A stretch of 64,000 nucleotides of DNA from Alnus glutinosa. Its lineage: Eukaryota > Streptophyta > Magnoliopsida > Fagales > Betulaceae. The first letter of the stretch is position 1, and every line of letters begins with the position of its first letter. The translations under genes were made by a program, and so were the position numbers. The stretch spans positions 12,386,654 through 12,450,653 of the forward strand of contig NC_084886.1 of NCBI RefSeq assembly GCF_958979055.1. Reading direction: 5' to 3'. The notes below the pieces were generated by a model, which had not been told where the DNA came from, ran no database searches, and saw nothing but the letters and a program-made list of their open reading frames with translations. Below, piece after piece: positions 34,100 through 45,795 of this stretch.

Positions 34100-35738
34100 C
34101 TTCTTCACCACCCATCTTTCAAGAATTCATAGCCACCAAACCCCACCGCCAACTCTATCCAGAAGATTGTTCCTCCCTTCAGTTTCTGGAATCTGGGACA
34201 CCTTAACTGGGGGTAACAATGCCCGCGAAGCCGTTTCTGCCATTCGACGTGGAATGCTACTCTTTCGGCAGGTATTCTAGCTTCATCATGTACTTAATTA
34301 ATTACACATGTTAGTTCTCACTTTCTTTCTCTACTTTGTTTTATAATTAGTTTTGGCTTGTGTAATTTGGAGTGTTTGTTATTGTTAAGGGTGATGTGCC
34401 AGGTTCTTTGGTGGAATTCGATAAGGCAATTGAGTTGGATCCTCGTCAGAAGGCATGTAGGTTATAGGGAAGTTTTGATAACGGATCTTTGTGATTTGGA
34501 TATATTATCTGTTGAATTAGATCAGATTGAATTGGTGATGGTTGTTGTCAGATCTTTGGCAAAGGGGGCTGTCATTATACTATCTTGATAGGTATTAATT
34601 CTTTACTGGTCCTGTTTTCTTTGTGCCTTTGTTTGGTTACTGAGAATACTTTGGCAAAGAAAATACAAGCAGAATTTTGAACTTAGAGAAAATCGCTATT
34701 TCGAGTAAAGAGGAAAACTCTGCTCAATTTTCCCTAATTTATTCTTTTCCTTTTTCCCCATAGACGTAAACAAGATAAAACATGAAGCTCAAAATGTTGT
34801 GAGGAGATTAAAGCGGGTTTCTCTTTTCCATAGGTTTGAAGAAGGGGCAGAGCAATTCCGGTTAGATGTTGCACATAATCCAAATGACACAGAGGAATCC
34901 ATATGGTGCTTTCTTTGTGAAGCCCAATTATGTGGGGTTGACGAAGCAAGGAAACAGTTTCTTGAGGTAAGTTTGTTGTTAAAGAAGCAACATCATCATT
35001 GACTCTATTGAAATATAAAAAGATTAACTTAGTTATTCATCCAGAAAAAAAAAAAAATTACCAAATTTAGGCGGCCCACACGCCTTGATTTTGAGTACTT
35101 AACTCGCCAGCCACCAACCGATGGATATTTCCCTGTGCATGAGACATGATGCAAAAAAATGTATTTATGTGCCTGCATATGCATAAATTGATTTGGTGAT
35201 CCCCAACCTGACGAAGTAGTTTACATTATGATTATGCATACACTTCGATTACTAATGGGCATCTGTAGGTAAAGGACCTGGTATCCTGAACAAAGTTACT
35301 TAATTAGTGGGATTTTATGGTTCTGTCTATTTAGAGTATAATGGCATCCTTTTTCTGTCTCCAAGTGCTAACTGTGCAAAGAATAATAATGTTCATGTAA
35401 TCACTTAATAACTGAATGCAGGTTGGCAAAGATCCACGACCCATCATGCGGGAAGCCTATAACATGTTTAAAAATGGCGGGGATCCTGAAAAGGTTTGAT
35501 TTAATGCTTCTGACCTAAAAGTCTTGAGTTTTTTCCTGTTTCTTTTGTCATTTGAACTGGGCACATGTTGATTTCAAGAGCTACCATATAAGAGCAGTAT
35601 GGTTGCATATAATTCCAAGAACTTCATCTGATTGTAAATTTTGGTTTTACTGCATAGCTTGTTGCTGCATTTTCAAATGGAAGGGAGAATGAGTATTTCT
35701 ATGCTTCTCTGTATGCTGGGCTTTATTACGAATCTGAG
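34100..35738 (+). pseudogene. TPR-repeat protein (plastid-type), intron-bearing pseudogene
   Basis: Exons of a plant TPR protein that I recall as chloroplast-targeted, by memory of conserved sequence only. Exon 1 has a serine-rich N-terminal part and SFWNLGHL, then a frame break, then TGGNNAREAVSAIRRGMLLF ending at the CAG/GT border 34271. Exon 2 (34390-about 34456) encodes GDVPGSLVEFDKAIELDPRQ, followed by a damaged donor. Exon 3 (about 34805-34966) has FEEGAEQFRLDVAHNPNDTE with a shortened N-terminal part and a good GTAAGT. Exon 4 is 35422-35493 (VGKDPRPIMREAYNMFKNGG) and exon 5 is 35658-35738 (LVAAFSNGRENEYFYASLYA). The next expected exon is not recognisable. Kept introns mean DNA-level duplication, not retroposition. 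Confidence 0.75.
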
Positions 35739-37310
35739 GTTTGTTCTCGGCTTCTTAACCTTCCTAATTTGGGCTTTTTGTTCAGTTATGTTTCTTAAAC
35801 ATACCAAATTGAGTTCTTGCAAACTCCTTGAAAGAATGCAAATCATTAAAGAGCAGCTCGACCACACTTCATTTACAGATGCACCACAAGTAGACAACTG
35901 GCTTCTTTGTTTATATGGAAAAGCAATACTCACAACTCTTGCATGGACATGCTGTGGGCGATATGTAGTAAAAATATAATGCATAACTTGTCAATATAAC
36001 TTGTGGGAATCCCATTTTCATGCTTAATGCTTATATTTTAGATTATGGGTTCGACTAGTTGGATGTTGTGTCTCTTTGCCTCAAAGGGAAAAATATGAGT
36101 TGATGACAGAGACTTCTAATAACGAAGTTGAAATATGCTCAGTAGCAGGAGGTTTTTGCTTTCAAAGCCCTAATTCTTTTTGCGTTGTCAACAACATTGC
36201 TTTTTCAACTTTTTTCTTTTTAAAGAGATTTCAAAACCAAACAAAAAGCCAGATTTTACTGAGTGGTGTCTACTTATCTTGCCATTGGAGTAAAACCATT
36301 TATATCTCATGTTTGTCCATTGTTTAAGGGGATGTTAGTATGCAAATGAAGTCCTTAGGTTTGTTCTGCAAACTTTCAGGAATGAGTTCCTTTATCCTTT
36401 GAAAGAAACTCCATGTCAACTGATGTGAACTGTCACTATTAAGATACTTAAGGAGAAGATGTTTCACCTTACATCATTTCGGCCTTCCTCAGTGGCCTAA
36501 GTTCATTCATTTATCTGTTATACCCGTTAGTCAATGTTAGGAAAGTATATCAAGGAGGGTGAACTAAGTTGGCAAAGTGTAGGCTTCTTGGAAGTATTAA
36601 TCTACCATTCATACTTTCGTCAGGGAAAAATATGTTTATTGAAGGAGAATGGGGGGATTTTTAGAAGAATATTTCTTGCATGTCAAGAGTTTATCTTTGC
36701 TTGTTATTTTAGCACATATGAGGATCTGCTGTCATGTACATCTTTTATTCCCAGTTTCTGGTGATAACTCGTGTTTACCAGTTCTTGTTATAACTCTGGT
36801 GTAAAGAAACTATCCCATTTCCATTTGGTAAGTGGAAGTCCTTCCATTCTCTCTAACCTTGATGTTTTGACATTACTGATAAAAGAGTAAATTGAGATAT
36901 CGTGTAGCATGCTTGGTTACTGATGAACTCATTGACAACCTTTATAAGGAAAATGGACTGATGTTATCTTTTGATTAGGGGTGAATGATATCTATATATA
37001 TATTTTTTTTGCAATATAAGCTAAAAAATTTGTTGCACAAGTTTGTGTGCCCCAATAACTCTAAAATGATTGGTGGTTGGTGTTAAATGATCATCTGTCC
37101 CAAAAACTTAAGCCGATAGGAAATGATGAATATTATCATCTATTTAACACTTTCTCTCAACAAGTATGGTCTAACACGTGGAATATTTAATTGAAATATG
37201 AGATAGACTATAGAGTTAAGAGTTTAAACATATGAATTCTACTCTGATATCATGTTAAATTATTAGTTGTCTTACAAGCTTAAACTGCTAGGAAAGAGTA
37301 CTAGATGGCA
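35739..37310. other. Intergenic, no gene seen
   Basis: Probably includes decayed 3' parts of the TPR gene that I could not identify. Open frames at 35641-35979 and 36076-36327 have no recognisable domain. Confidence 0.4.
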
Positions 37311-37317
37311 ATCATCA

Positions 37318-37690
37318 GCGTAAAGCGGTGGCTGGAGACTGGCCTAGTACAACGGTCGTCGTAGGTGCCAAACACTACGGTCGGAGGACGGCTAGTAGTC
37401 AGCAGTAGGCTGAGGTTGAGGGTGGCTAGAGATGGAGCGGAGCAGTGATCGATGAGTTGGGCCGTGGATGACCGGAGTCTGGGCCGAACAATTGTTGACT
37501 ATGCGTCGGGCCAGACGTTGGCAAGGTTGAGTGGTGGGCAGAGATGGAGTCGGGTGGTGGTCAACAAGCTAGGCCAAGGATGGTTGGAGACTAGGTCGAG
37601 AAATGGTCGACGATGGGCTGTGCTGAACAATGGCCAGCGGTAGGCAGGGCCTAAAGGCGATCAACATTGGGCCAGGCCGAGCACTCATAA
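37318..37690. repeat. GC-rich degenerate minisatellite-like block
   Basis: Repeats of GGGC(C/T)G, GATCGA and AATGGTCGACGATGG-like words. A unit beginning GAGATGGAG recurs at about 37429 and 37541 (about 112-bp spacing), each followed by TGG-rich sequence. No protein domain in any frame. Confidence 0.5.
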
Positions 37691-37984
37691 AAACCCTAAT
37701 TTACAAAACCTCCTTGTCTCATGATAACAACCTCATGAAAGCTCCTCATCCTCCATTATCATAACAATCAGACACTCACAAACACTTGCTTAACCCAATC
37801 CAACCATACACAATACGTATCAACTAAAATTTCAAGTTCCAAATAACATTACGAAAGAGTAGGGTTTTTTCCTTCTAGATTGCTTCCCCACTTCCTTCTC
37901 TTTCTTTCTTCCCTTCTCTCAGCCTCACTCTTAGTTTTTCAAGCCTAGGGACAAACATATGAAAACTTAGGTTTTTCTCAAGTT

Positions 37985-38290
37985 TTTCAGTAAATTGGCT
38001 CAAGAAGTCGATATAACTCGAGCTCGGTCGATCAAGTCTCATGCTCGATCCACCGAGCATGATTCGATATCATTAAATGCATGTCTTGTCGCTGATTAGT
38101 CAATCGAGATCATGACTTGCCACATTAAATGCGGATCAACTTGGATCAAATCGCCACTCTACCACATTAAATGCGTGTCACACCGTTGCTCAGTCGATCG
38201 AGATCACCAACCCCAAATCTCAACTGTTCATTTTCCCGCACGAAAATATTTTTTATAGGTGGTATGACTCTCTCGGTCGATCTAGCCCTC
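37985..38290. repeat. CGATCGA-rich repeated block
   Basis: Words such as GTCGATC, CTCGATC and CACATTAAATGCG recur (38117, 38163). Irregular, noncoding, origin unknown. Confidence 0.45.
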
Positions 38291-38993
38291 TCCTCAGCCG
38301 ATCAAGACTTGTGTAGAAACTTGGAAATTTTGACTTTCAGTTCTGATTTTCGGTCCTTCGTGCTCAAGTTTATCATTCTTTATGTGTATAAATTTAATAT
38401 TTTATCTCAATATTTCTATGCTTCTAATTTTCGAATTCCTTTATTTTTCTCAGGTGTCACACCAATAATAGCTTATTTCTTTTTTGAATGAATAGCTATT
38501 CCGCGTGGCCCAACTTAGTCAAGGAAAATTTGGGGTCTAGAGAAGCAGGAAAAGATGAAGTTTTTTGTTTTGCATATATTTTCCTAATGATTATAATCTA
38601 ATCTTTGTTTGTACGCGTGGTTCATGGACTACACGACAATGCAATAACTCAGATTCAAACACCGAAATCAAATAATTTGTCTCCTCAACTCAACTTACAT
38701 ATAATTTTGGAATTTATGTACATGAAAGTTATAATCAAAGGGTAATTAAGAGTAACTTGCAGCAAAATGCTAGGTAACAAGTGGGTTAAAAAAAAAATTA
38801 CACGCGCAGTAGAATTTTGACAGCAATTTGAGTGTCTATTGTGCCATTATTAATTGACAACGACCTCAATCATTTTTTCTAGTAAGCTTTCACGTCGCTT
38901 AATCCTATTTTAACAGTTCTTAATTGAGCTTAAAGCATCAGTTTGAGCATTATACAAACTTTTTTATGAATTTCAGTTTTATCAAAGTTTGAC
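38291..38993. other. Intergenic, no gene seen
   Basis: AT-rich, without recognisable genes or clear repeats. Confidence 0.4.
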
Positions 38994-38995
38994 AT

Positions 38996-39197
38996 TTTTG
39001 GATTTTTTTTTTTATTTTTCATTTTTCATTAAATAAAACGCAAAAGCTTCTGCACGTTTCTTTTTCTTTCGCTATCCACAATGTCAATTTGATTGAATAT
39101 ATATATATATTTGGATTTTTTTTTTTATTTTTCATTAAATAAAACGTAAAAGCTTCTGCACGTTTCTTTTTCTTTCGCTATCCACAATGTCAATTTG

Positions 39198-39254
<57 letters not shown>
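38996..39254. repeat. 110-bp tandem duplication ending in (AT)n
   Basis: TTTGGATTTTTTTTTTATTTTTC...GTCAATTTGATTGAATATAT occurs at 38998-39110 and again at 39111-39220 with a small deletion and one substitution. The second copy runs into an (AT)26 tract at 39203-39254. Confidence 0.9.
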
Positions 39255-39258
<4 letters not shown>

Positions 39259-40022
39259 CTTGGCATAACAAGTAGCTTGTGTGTTTGATCTTGTCACCAC
39301 TGACCGATCGAGCCAGTTGGGTTTTTTTGACTTGAACGGAACAGCTAGCTTCAGCTCACCAGCAAACAACTGTTTTACTAGCCAAATTATCAACACATCA
39401 AATCATATGTAGTTATTTGTCTAAATTTGAAACTATTTAGATGAGTAATTATGATAAATTATTTATAAGACTGAATATATTTTGAAAGAAGTGAAATGTG
39501 TAATCGAGAAAGAGACTGATTTCGAAGGAGGTAGAACTCGATTAGAGTGAACTTAAAGAAAAAATGAGAAAGAGCTGATTTTGCAAGGAGGCACACTCGA
39601 CTGAAGTGGAGGGAACATAAAGAAAAAATGAGTTGGGAGATGATCGTTAAATAGAAGGCACAATGACTTGTAGCAAGTGGTTACTTTGCGGTCTGACTTT
39701 TAGAATATGGACGGGAGATTGGAAGGGTCACGTTATACACGTTTCACGTACGTACAAGAAACATACTGCGATTGAAGAAACTTCACGTCATGGCCTGACA
39801 TCATTTTTAGTCCAAACCGAATAAGTGGTTGGACAATCTAACTTTTAGTTGATCGTGTGGATTTTATTTACTTACCAAAATTCTCTTAAATTCAGATAAA
39901 TAATTATAGACGATCTTAATTTATTAGGAATCTACATGAATGCCAATTGGAGGGTCCAGTCCAGCAAATAGCACCAATTGATTAGAAGTTATCAACTACA
40001 GCAAACAGATAGCGCAACCCAC
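39255..40022. other. Intergenic, no gene seen
   Basis: It contains a loose direct repeat (AAAGAAAAAATGAGAAAGAGCTGATTT region and relatives at about 39500-39620). No coding signal. Confidence 0.4.
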
Positions 40023-40611
40023 CCACCCAAGTTGCAAGCAATGAATCTACCACTTGCAAAACATAAGGCCAAAGAGATATGAGAAAAATCTTCAGATAAA
40101 TCTGTGCTTGGCGCCATAAATGCTTCAATTCTGTTGGCTTGAGTGTTGTCTTGACTAGAAGTCAATTTCTAAATAGTATCAACTCGAGGTGCATTTTTTT
40201 AATTCTCTCTGTAATTTGATATCCCATCATCCCTTCAGTTTTAAGTTTCGCAAAACGTTGGGCTTTGGCCCTTGGGTTATAAAATATAGAGCATATGCCC
40301 CTAAACGGCAAAACCGCTCAGAAAAAAAAGGGCTTTGGCCCTTGGGTTATGAAATGTAGAGCATATGCCATGAGGTGACTTGGGTGGTTCCGCCACTCTT
40401 GGCCTTTGGAGGGATTTCGCAACTCTAAGGCCAATCTTCAATTATTTTTTTAAGGCCTTTTGGTGGTGGCCTAATTACTTGCCACGGGGTGGCAGGCTTC
40501 TCCTTTTTTAAATTTTTTTTTTTTTTTTAAAAGAGTCATTTTTTTTTTTTTTATAAAAGAAAAAATTGAGGTTTTTTTTTTTTCTCATACTACGTGGCAT
40601 TAAAATCACAA
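40023..40611. repeat. Segmental duplication, copy 2
   Basis: Matches 32438-33330 as described there, lacking the MITE. The match stops at ACAAGTATCATTT where plastid DNA begins. Confidence 0.85.
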
Positions 40612-41525
40612 GTATCATTTTTGGTTCACACGACCAATTAGTTGGAGTCTGTTCTTATCTATTAATAGGTTTTTGGTTCACACGACCAATTGCCGCGAAT
40701 GCTTGTCAAAAAGCGTTTGTAACTAATCGTGTAGGAAATTTTGGTTTATTATTAAGAATTTTAGGTCTTTATTGGATAACGGGCAGTTTCGAATTTCGAG
40801 ATTTGTTTAAGATATTCAATAACTTGATTTATAATAATGAAGTTAATTTTTTATTTGTTACTTTGTGTGCCCTCTTATTATTTTATGGTGCAATTGCTAA
40901 ATCCGCTCAATTTCCCCTTCAGGTATGGTTACCCGATGCTATGGAAGGACCTACTCCTATTTCAGCGCTTATACATGCTGCTACTATGGTAGCCGCAGGA
41001 ATTTTTCTTGTAGCTTGGCTTCTTCCTCTTTTCATAGTTATACCTTACATAATGAATATAATAGCTTTGATAGGTATAATAACATTACTATTAGGAGCTA
41101 CTTTAGCTCTTGCTCAAAAAGATATTAAGAGAAGTTTAGCCTATTCTACAATGTCTCAATTGGGTTATATGATGTTAGCTCTCGGTATTGGGTCTTATCG
41201 AGCTGCTTTATTTCATTTGATTACTCATGCTTATTCAAAAGCATTGCTGTTTTTAGGGTCTGGATCAATCATTCATTCAATGGAAGCGATTGTTGGATAT
41301 TCTCCAAACAAAAGTCAGAATATGGTTCTTATGGGTGGTTTAACATAACATGTGCCGATTACAAAAACTGCTTTTTTATTAGGGATACTTTCCCTTTGTG
41401 GTATTCCACCCCTTGCCTGTTTTAGGTCTAAAGATGAAATTCTTAATGATAGTTGGTTGTATTCACCGATTTTCACAATAATAGCTTTTTTCACAGCAGG
41501 ATTAATTGCAAATCATTACTTTTTT
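40612..41525 (+). pseudogene. ndhF: Nuclear copy of plastid ndhF (NUPT), broken
   Basis: ndhF encodes the membrane subunit 5 homologue of the plastid NADH dehydrogenase-like complex. About 0.9 kb from the middle of the gene is present: [60 protein letters not shown]. Both gene ends are absent. A TAA at 41346-41348 breaks the frame where the plastid protein has a lysine, and other replacements (for example FRSKDE where WSKDE is expected) mark decay. At the left junction TTTTTGGTTCACACGACCAA is repeated about 50 bases apart (about 40617 and 40667), which is not the plastid order. The gene is not expressed as such in the nucleus. Confidence 0.92.
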
Positions 41526-42278
41526 AAAAAAAAAAAAATTAAGAAGTAAGAAATTAATTTATTTTGATTAATTATGATCTATTTTTGAGACAACTGAAAA
41601 CGGTCTTTACTTGTTCCAGGATTCTTTATCGTTGCCTTGAATCGTTGGGTTTAGACATTACTAAAAGCAGTTAAACCAAATACTTTACAAAATGTTCATG
41701 TCTGGGACCTTTAAATGAAAAGTTTCATTTAAAATTTAATTGGATTTTAGACGTTGGAGTGCATAATTGGTTTTTAGATCTGAATTTTCATTATGCCTTT
41801 TGGTTTATTAAAAAAAAAAAATTGATTTTATTGAATAGGAATTACTAAATGCTAAGTACATCAGAATTCCCGATTCAATGCCACTGCAATTAAAATTCTT
41901 TTGAGTATGTTATTGTGATCAACACATGAAGTCTAATATCTAGGGAGGCTGAGTTGAGGTCACATGAGAGATTCAATGAGTTTTACCTATTGATTCTGTT
42001 AAGAGGATAAAATCACCACCTCAGAATCAGCTTCAAAATCAGTACCATGCAGAGCATCATGCAGAGGAGTGTAATCCGAACCTAGCTCAGTTTCTAGCAG
42101 ACTCTCCTAGCAGCATATCAAAGCCGTTTCAATAATCCTCTAACTTTCCTCTGCATCAGCAACCCTACTTACAGCATGTCATATACAGAAATCACCTTGG
42201 AAGACAGCAGCCTAATAATCGGTCCACAGTTCCAGCTAGTAGCCGCCTGCAGTCCAGGATTCCTGGCTCCATGTTTTC
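41526..42278. other. Intergenic, possible transposon interior
   Basis: The stretch at about 42000-42270 is C/A-rich and reads as a glutamine-rich peptide with stops, which could be the decayed interior of an LTR element. The rest shows nothing recognisable. Confidence 0.3.
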
Positions 42279-42513
42279 TGATGTAATCAGCATAGGATCT
42301 AGTTAATTGTTTGTTTATTATTTGCACTAAGTTTCATAAGTTTGTTTTATTCTTAGCTTAAGAAGCTCAACGTGTAACTTGCACTGTATAAATAGAAACA
42401 CAATCTCTGCACTTGCATTTTAACCAAGCAGAGTATTTTGAATTCTCCAATTCTTCTATAGAGTGTTTTCAATTCTTACAGATTCAATACATTAACTATA
42501 GTCTTCATCAACA
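42279..42513 (+). mobile_element. Possible LTR fragment
   Basis: Begins TGATGTAATCAGC and ends near TTCATCA. It has a TGTATAAATAG box at about 42390 and downstream LTR-like leader sequence (CTCTGCACTTGCATTTTAAC). No target duplication or second LTR seen. Confidence 0.35.
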
Positions 42514-43786
42514 ATTTATATACTGCTGAAAATATGATTTTATGAGTTTATATTCATTCCAGTTGCACCATTTTGATTTCTGAACGAAATTCTGATTGAG
42601 AGCATTTTATACAGATGAAAGGTGAGAAGGAACTTATTGAAAAGGTTTTACAAACTGAAATAAATATATACCGTTCAATTTGAGATGGGACTGCTCTTAT
42701 GCAGCATATGGAGGATTTTTATTACATCACATTGCTAGAGGTATGTTTCATCTATCTGAGTAATTAGATGCTAGCTGCACATGTACTTTATTGTTCTTCT
42801 GGTTCTCTTCAAGGTTGCTAAGTTAGTTATAGCAAATTGAATCAGTTCTGTTGAGAAATTGTTGATTCATTGGATTGATAGATCATATTTCTTCAGGCTG
42901 TATGCTACTGTTGTGTCTTTTTCTTTTGTTTCTAGTTTCAGCCTATAGATCATTATTGGTGATCGAATTTAAATGGTTCGAGTTTATTTTTCTTTTTCTC
43001 CTTCAGAATGTCAGATCCAATTACCAAACTGCCATGAGGTTGGAATTCCATGAACAAAGAAGCTTGTGATGTCCCCAAAGCCTGCAACAAGGCTATACAT
43101 GTATCTTCCATCAGATATGTACAGAGAGTATAATTGAGATGTTATCAAACACATGCAATAGAAATTTAATCATATAGGAATCCTATTTAATCCAATCTAC
43201 TAGTACTATACCCCTTATTTATACTAAATTATACCTTTCTTTCTCTTATATATATATATTGAAGCCAAACTAAACAATACTTGAAAGATAGATTTTTTTA
43301 TAGGTGGGTCATCTCAATTTCAACATTTTGTAATGTTAGTTATATATATATATATATTGTGCAAGTCACTTTGGTAATTGTCGGTATCAAATTTTTCCAA
43401 TAACTAGTATGTGCAGCTGGCACTAGCCAGTATATATGATCTTCTGCTTTAGGCTGTCGATGCTTTTTATAGTATGTGCTATCACATGCTTTTTAATAGT
43501 ATTAAAAAAAAAAAATTGTTTCTTATATGCTTAAGGGACACATAATCCTTTTTAAATGGAATTAATGAAGTAAAAAATGTGAAAATTTAAAATATTATTT
43601 TTAAAAGTTGAAGCATAAATTAAAATTGCATGAAAATAGTTTTTTTTTTTTTTTTTTTTTTTAAAAAAAAAGATAAAATATTGGGTATTTGAAGAACATC
43701 AAGTGCTGTGTAGCTAGAGAGTATCGCGAGTAGAGGAAGCCAGAAGGAAATCAGGTAGAGAGAAAAGGCAGTACACAATCTTTTAT
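42514..43786. other. Intergenic, no gene seen
   Basis: AT-rich with short AT repeats (about 43247, 43341) and a T/A homopolymer block at about 43640-43670. No supported coding region. Confidence 0.4.
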
Positions 43787-44696
43787 TAGGGTGGGTATCG
43801 AGTGAGTCGTTGTCGAAAATAGCATTTCCGATTACCGACCCGCCCTTGTCGATAAAGTCGAATAATTATCCGACATCTTTCCGTTAAACTTTAATTTCAA
43901 AATTGTCGGAAAAATTGAGAAAATCGAAAAATCGGTAATAGTCGGTCGGATAAAACGGTAATACAAACACATACAGATATGCCCATAAACACATGCAACA
44001 TCCAAAAAAACCAAGTAAAACTCAAAACATGAAAATAAAATAAAATTATGTGAAATATGTAATAACAATAACTACAAGGATCTAAATCAGTTAGAAAACG
44101 ATAACAAAGAGTTTCGTAGATCGAAAAATAGAGAAAAGCATAAACGACATATATCTATGTTGTACAAGGTTTACAAAGAAGCAACCAGAGGGAGAGAGTT
44201 TTGGTAGAGAAGCTGAAAATGGAAGAGAAGCGAATGGCAGGTCAATGAGATTTATGAACCCCCAAACGCAGTACTTCCGATCAATTTGGTTGATGTGGGA
44301 AAGTTAACCAAGGCAAAGAAATTAAAAAGCATGGAATTTGAAAGACGTTTAAATGGACGGTTGAATGGGGGGGAGGGGCGAACGGGCTAGGGTTTCTGGG
44401 TTTAGCGGGGAGACGGCGCTGTGGGTTTGAGTTGAGGGTGATGGTTGAGTGGAGTGAATGGTAGGGTTTCCAAAAATTAGATTATATAGGTATTCAAAAT
44501 GGCGTCGTTTTGTTAGTTTGTTAAAAAAACTAAGCCTTGGTCAGGTCAGGTAAGTCGGTAACCGACCTGAAAAGTTGAATTTTTTTTTTTTAATTTTGAT
44601 TTTATAATTAATCGGTAGGTGATAAGCGATTGAAGTCGGTTCGGTGGCTGTCGGCATATTTTCGGTAGCCGGTAATCAGATAATTTGCTCACCCCT
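43787..44696. mobile_element. Decayed hAT-like non-autonomous element
   Basis: About 0.9 kb between AGGGTGGGTATCGAGTGAG and TAATTTGCTCACCCCT. The AGGGG(T)G ends and inner GGTAATCGG/CCGATTACCG motifs are inverted. An 8-bp duplication could not be found. The interior includes a GC-rich stretch (44340-44420) and no transposase. Confidence 0.5.
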
Positions 44697-44831
44697 AAGT
44701 ACACTAATTGATAGGGAGAGAGAAAAATGAAAGCTTAGAGTTTTAGGGAAAGAAAGGTTCACATTTAAGTCACTAGGCTTCTACTGTAGTCTAAAACGGT
44801 GCTGTTTTAGACTACAGATAGAATCCGAATC

Positions 44832-45088
44832 CCCTCCTATAAACCTTTCCACCATTCAAATTGGTAGCCCATAATTTTGCAACACCTCAAGAAGGTTTGG
44901 AGAGTTTAGAAAGATACTTTCAATATTAATGTTGCTATTGGCGGGGTCTTGATCATGAGGTTTAAGGAGCAACATTGAGGGTAATTAATCAAGAATTAAT
45001 CTAGCCTCTAGCTCTAAATTTTTTTGGTTGAACATAAGATATTGTTGGATGTATTTCTTTATTTTATTTTTCCATATTTTGTAGAACA
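44832..45088. repeat. WAKL-unit spacer (unit 3), first part
   Basis: Matches 6865-7140 and 51170-51388, including AACACCTCAAGAAGGTTTGG and GGGTAATTAATCAAGAATTA. Confidence 0.8.
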
Positions 45089-45795
45089 TTTTTTTTGAAC
45101 AAAAGATCTGAGTATTTCATTGATCAGAGATTACGGGCATAAAGCTTTTATATCACAAAGTATAAAGTTATGGAAAATCATAACTACATGCTATGAGGTT
45201 ACAAAGTCATAGATATATACAAACAAAATTCTTATAATAAAATATTATCTATGACTTTCATCTTTCGCTAACCTATGTACAAAAATAGTTAAAGAGCACA
45301 TCTGCTCCGAGCAGACTAGATCTAAGACTAGGGTAGCCAAATATCTTAGAAAAATTTATTTAAATTAGCCGTGAGAGATAACCCCTCACACCGAACTATC
45401 CAGGCCGTGAGGGATAACCGTACCCTTCACACCTGACTAACCTTCATCCCATAGATCGTCCATGAGGGCCGATCTATGGAGAAGAAAACTCTCATTCAAA
45501 GCAAAAACACAACCTGCAAACAGCAGCAACAACCATAGAGAAGATGAACGACACAACACAGAGGTAGATGGACGGATGCATAGTGGAGAGGCCAAAATTG
45601 CTGATCTGGTCAAAGAAAACCTACAAATAAAAAATAAAAAAAAAAAAACCAAAATAGAAGGGGGAGGGTAGGAGCGAGGAGTAGAAAGAGAAATGATGAA
45701 GAGGAGGGAGTAGATCTGCTCCCTCCCGCTTTTAGATCTGTTTTCTGAGAGTCTTTTCTCTAAGGTCGGCTGAGACAAGTCTGTTTGGAAAAACT
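45089..45795 (-). mobile_element. Reverse-oriented retroposon, copy 1 (LINE-like tail)
   Basis: Read on the minus strand it ends CAATGAAATACTCAGATCTT then TTGTTCAAAAAAAA, close in style to the 3' end of LINE-1 (GATCTTCTTGTTCAAAAAAA). No ORF2 domain is present; it is about 0.7 kb and non-autonomous. It contains CCTCACGGCCTGGATAGTTC and a near palindrome AGCAGATCTGCT. Copies 2 and 3 are at 51387 and 53841. Confidence 0.65.

Noticed and set aside
35641-35979. 112-codon hydrophobic open frame
   Set aside because: It overlaps TPR exon 5 in another frame and runs into the following intron-like sequence.
40612-41525. Mitochondrial nad5 origin for the NADH dehydrogenase fragment
   Set aside because: The encoded sequence follows plastid ndhF (for example [20 protein letters not shown] with [20 protein letters not shown] and [11 protein letters not shown]), not nad5.
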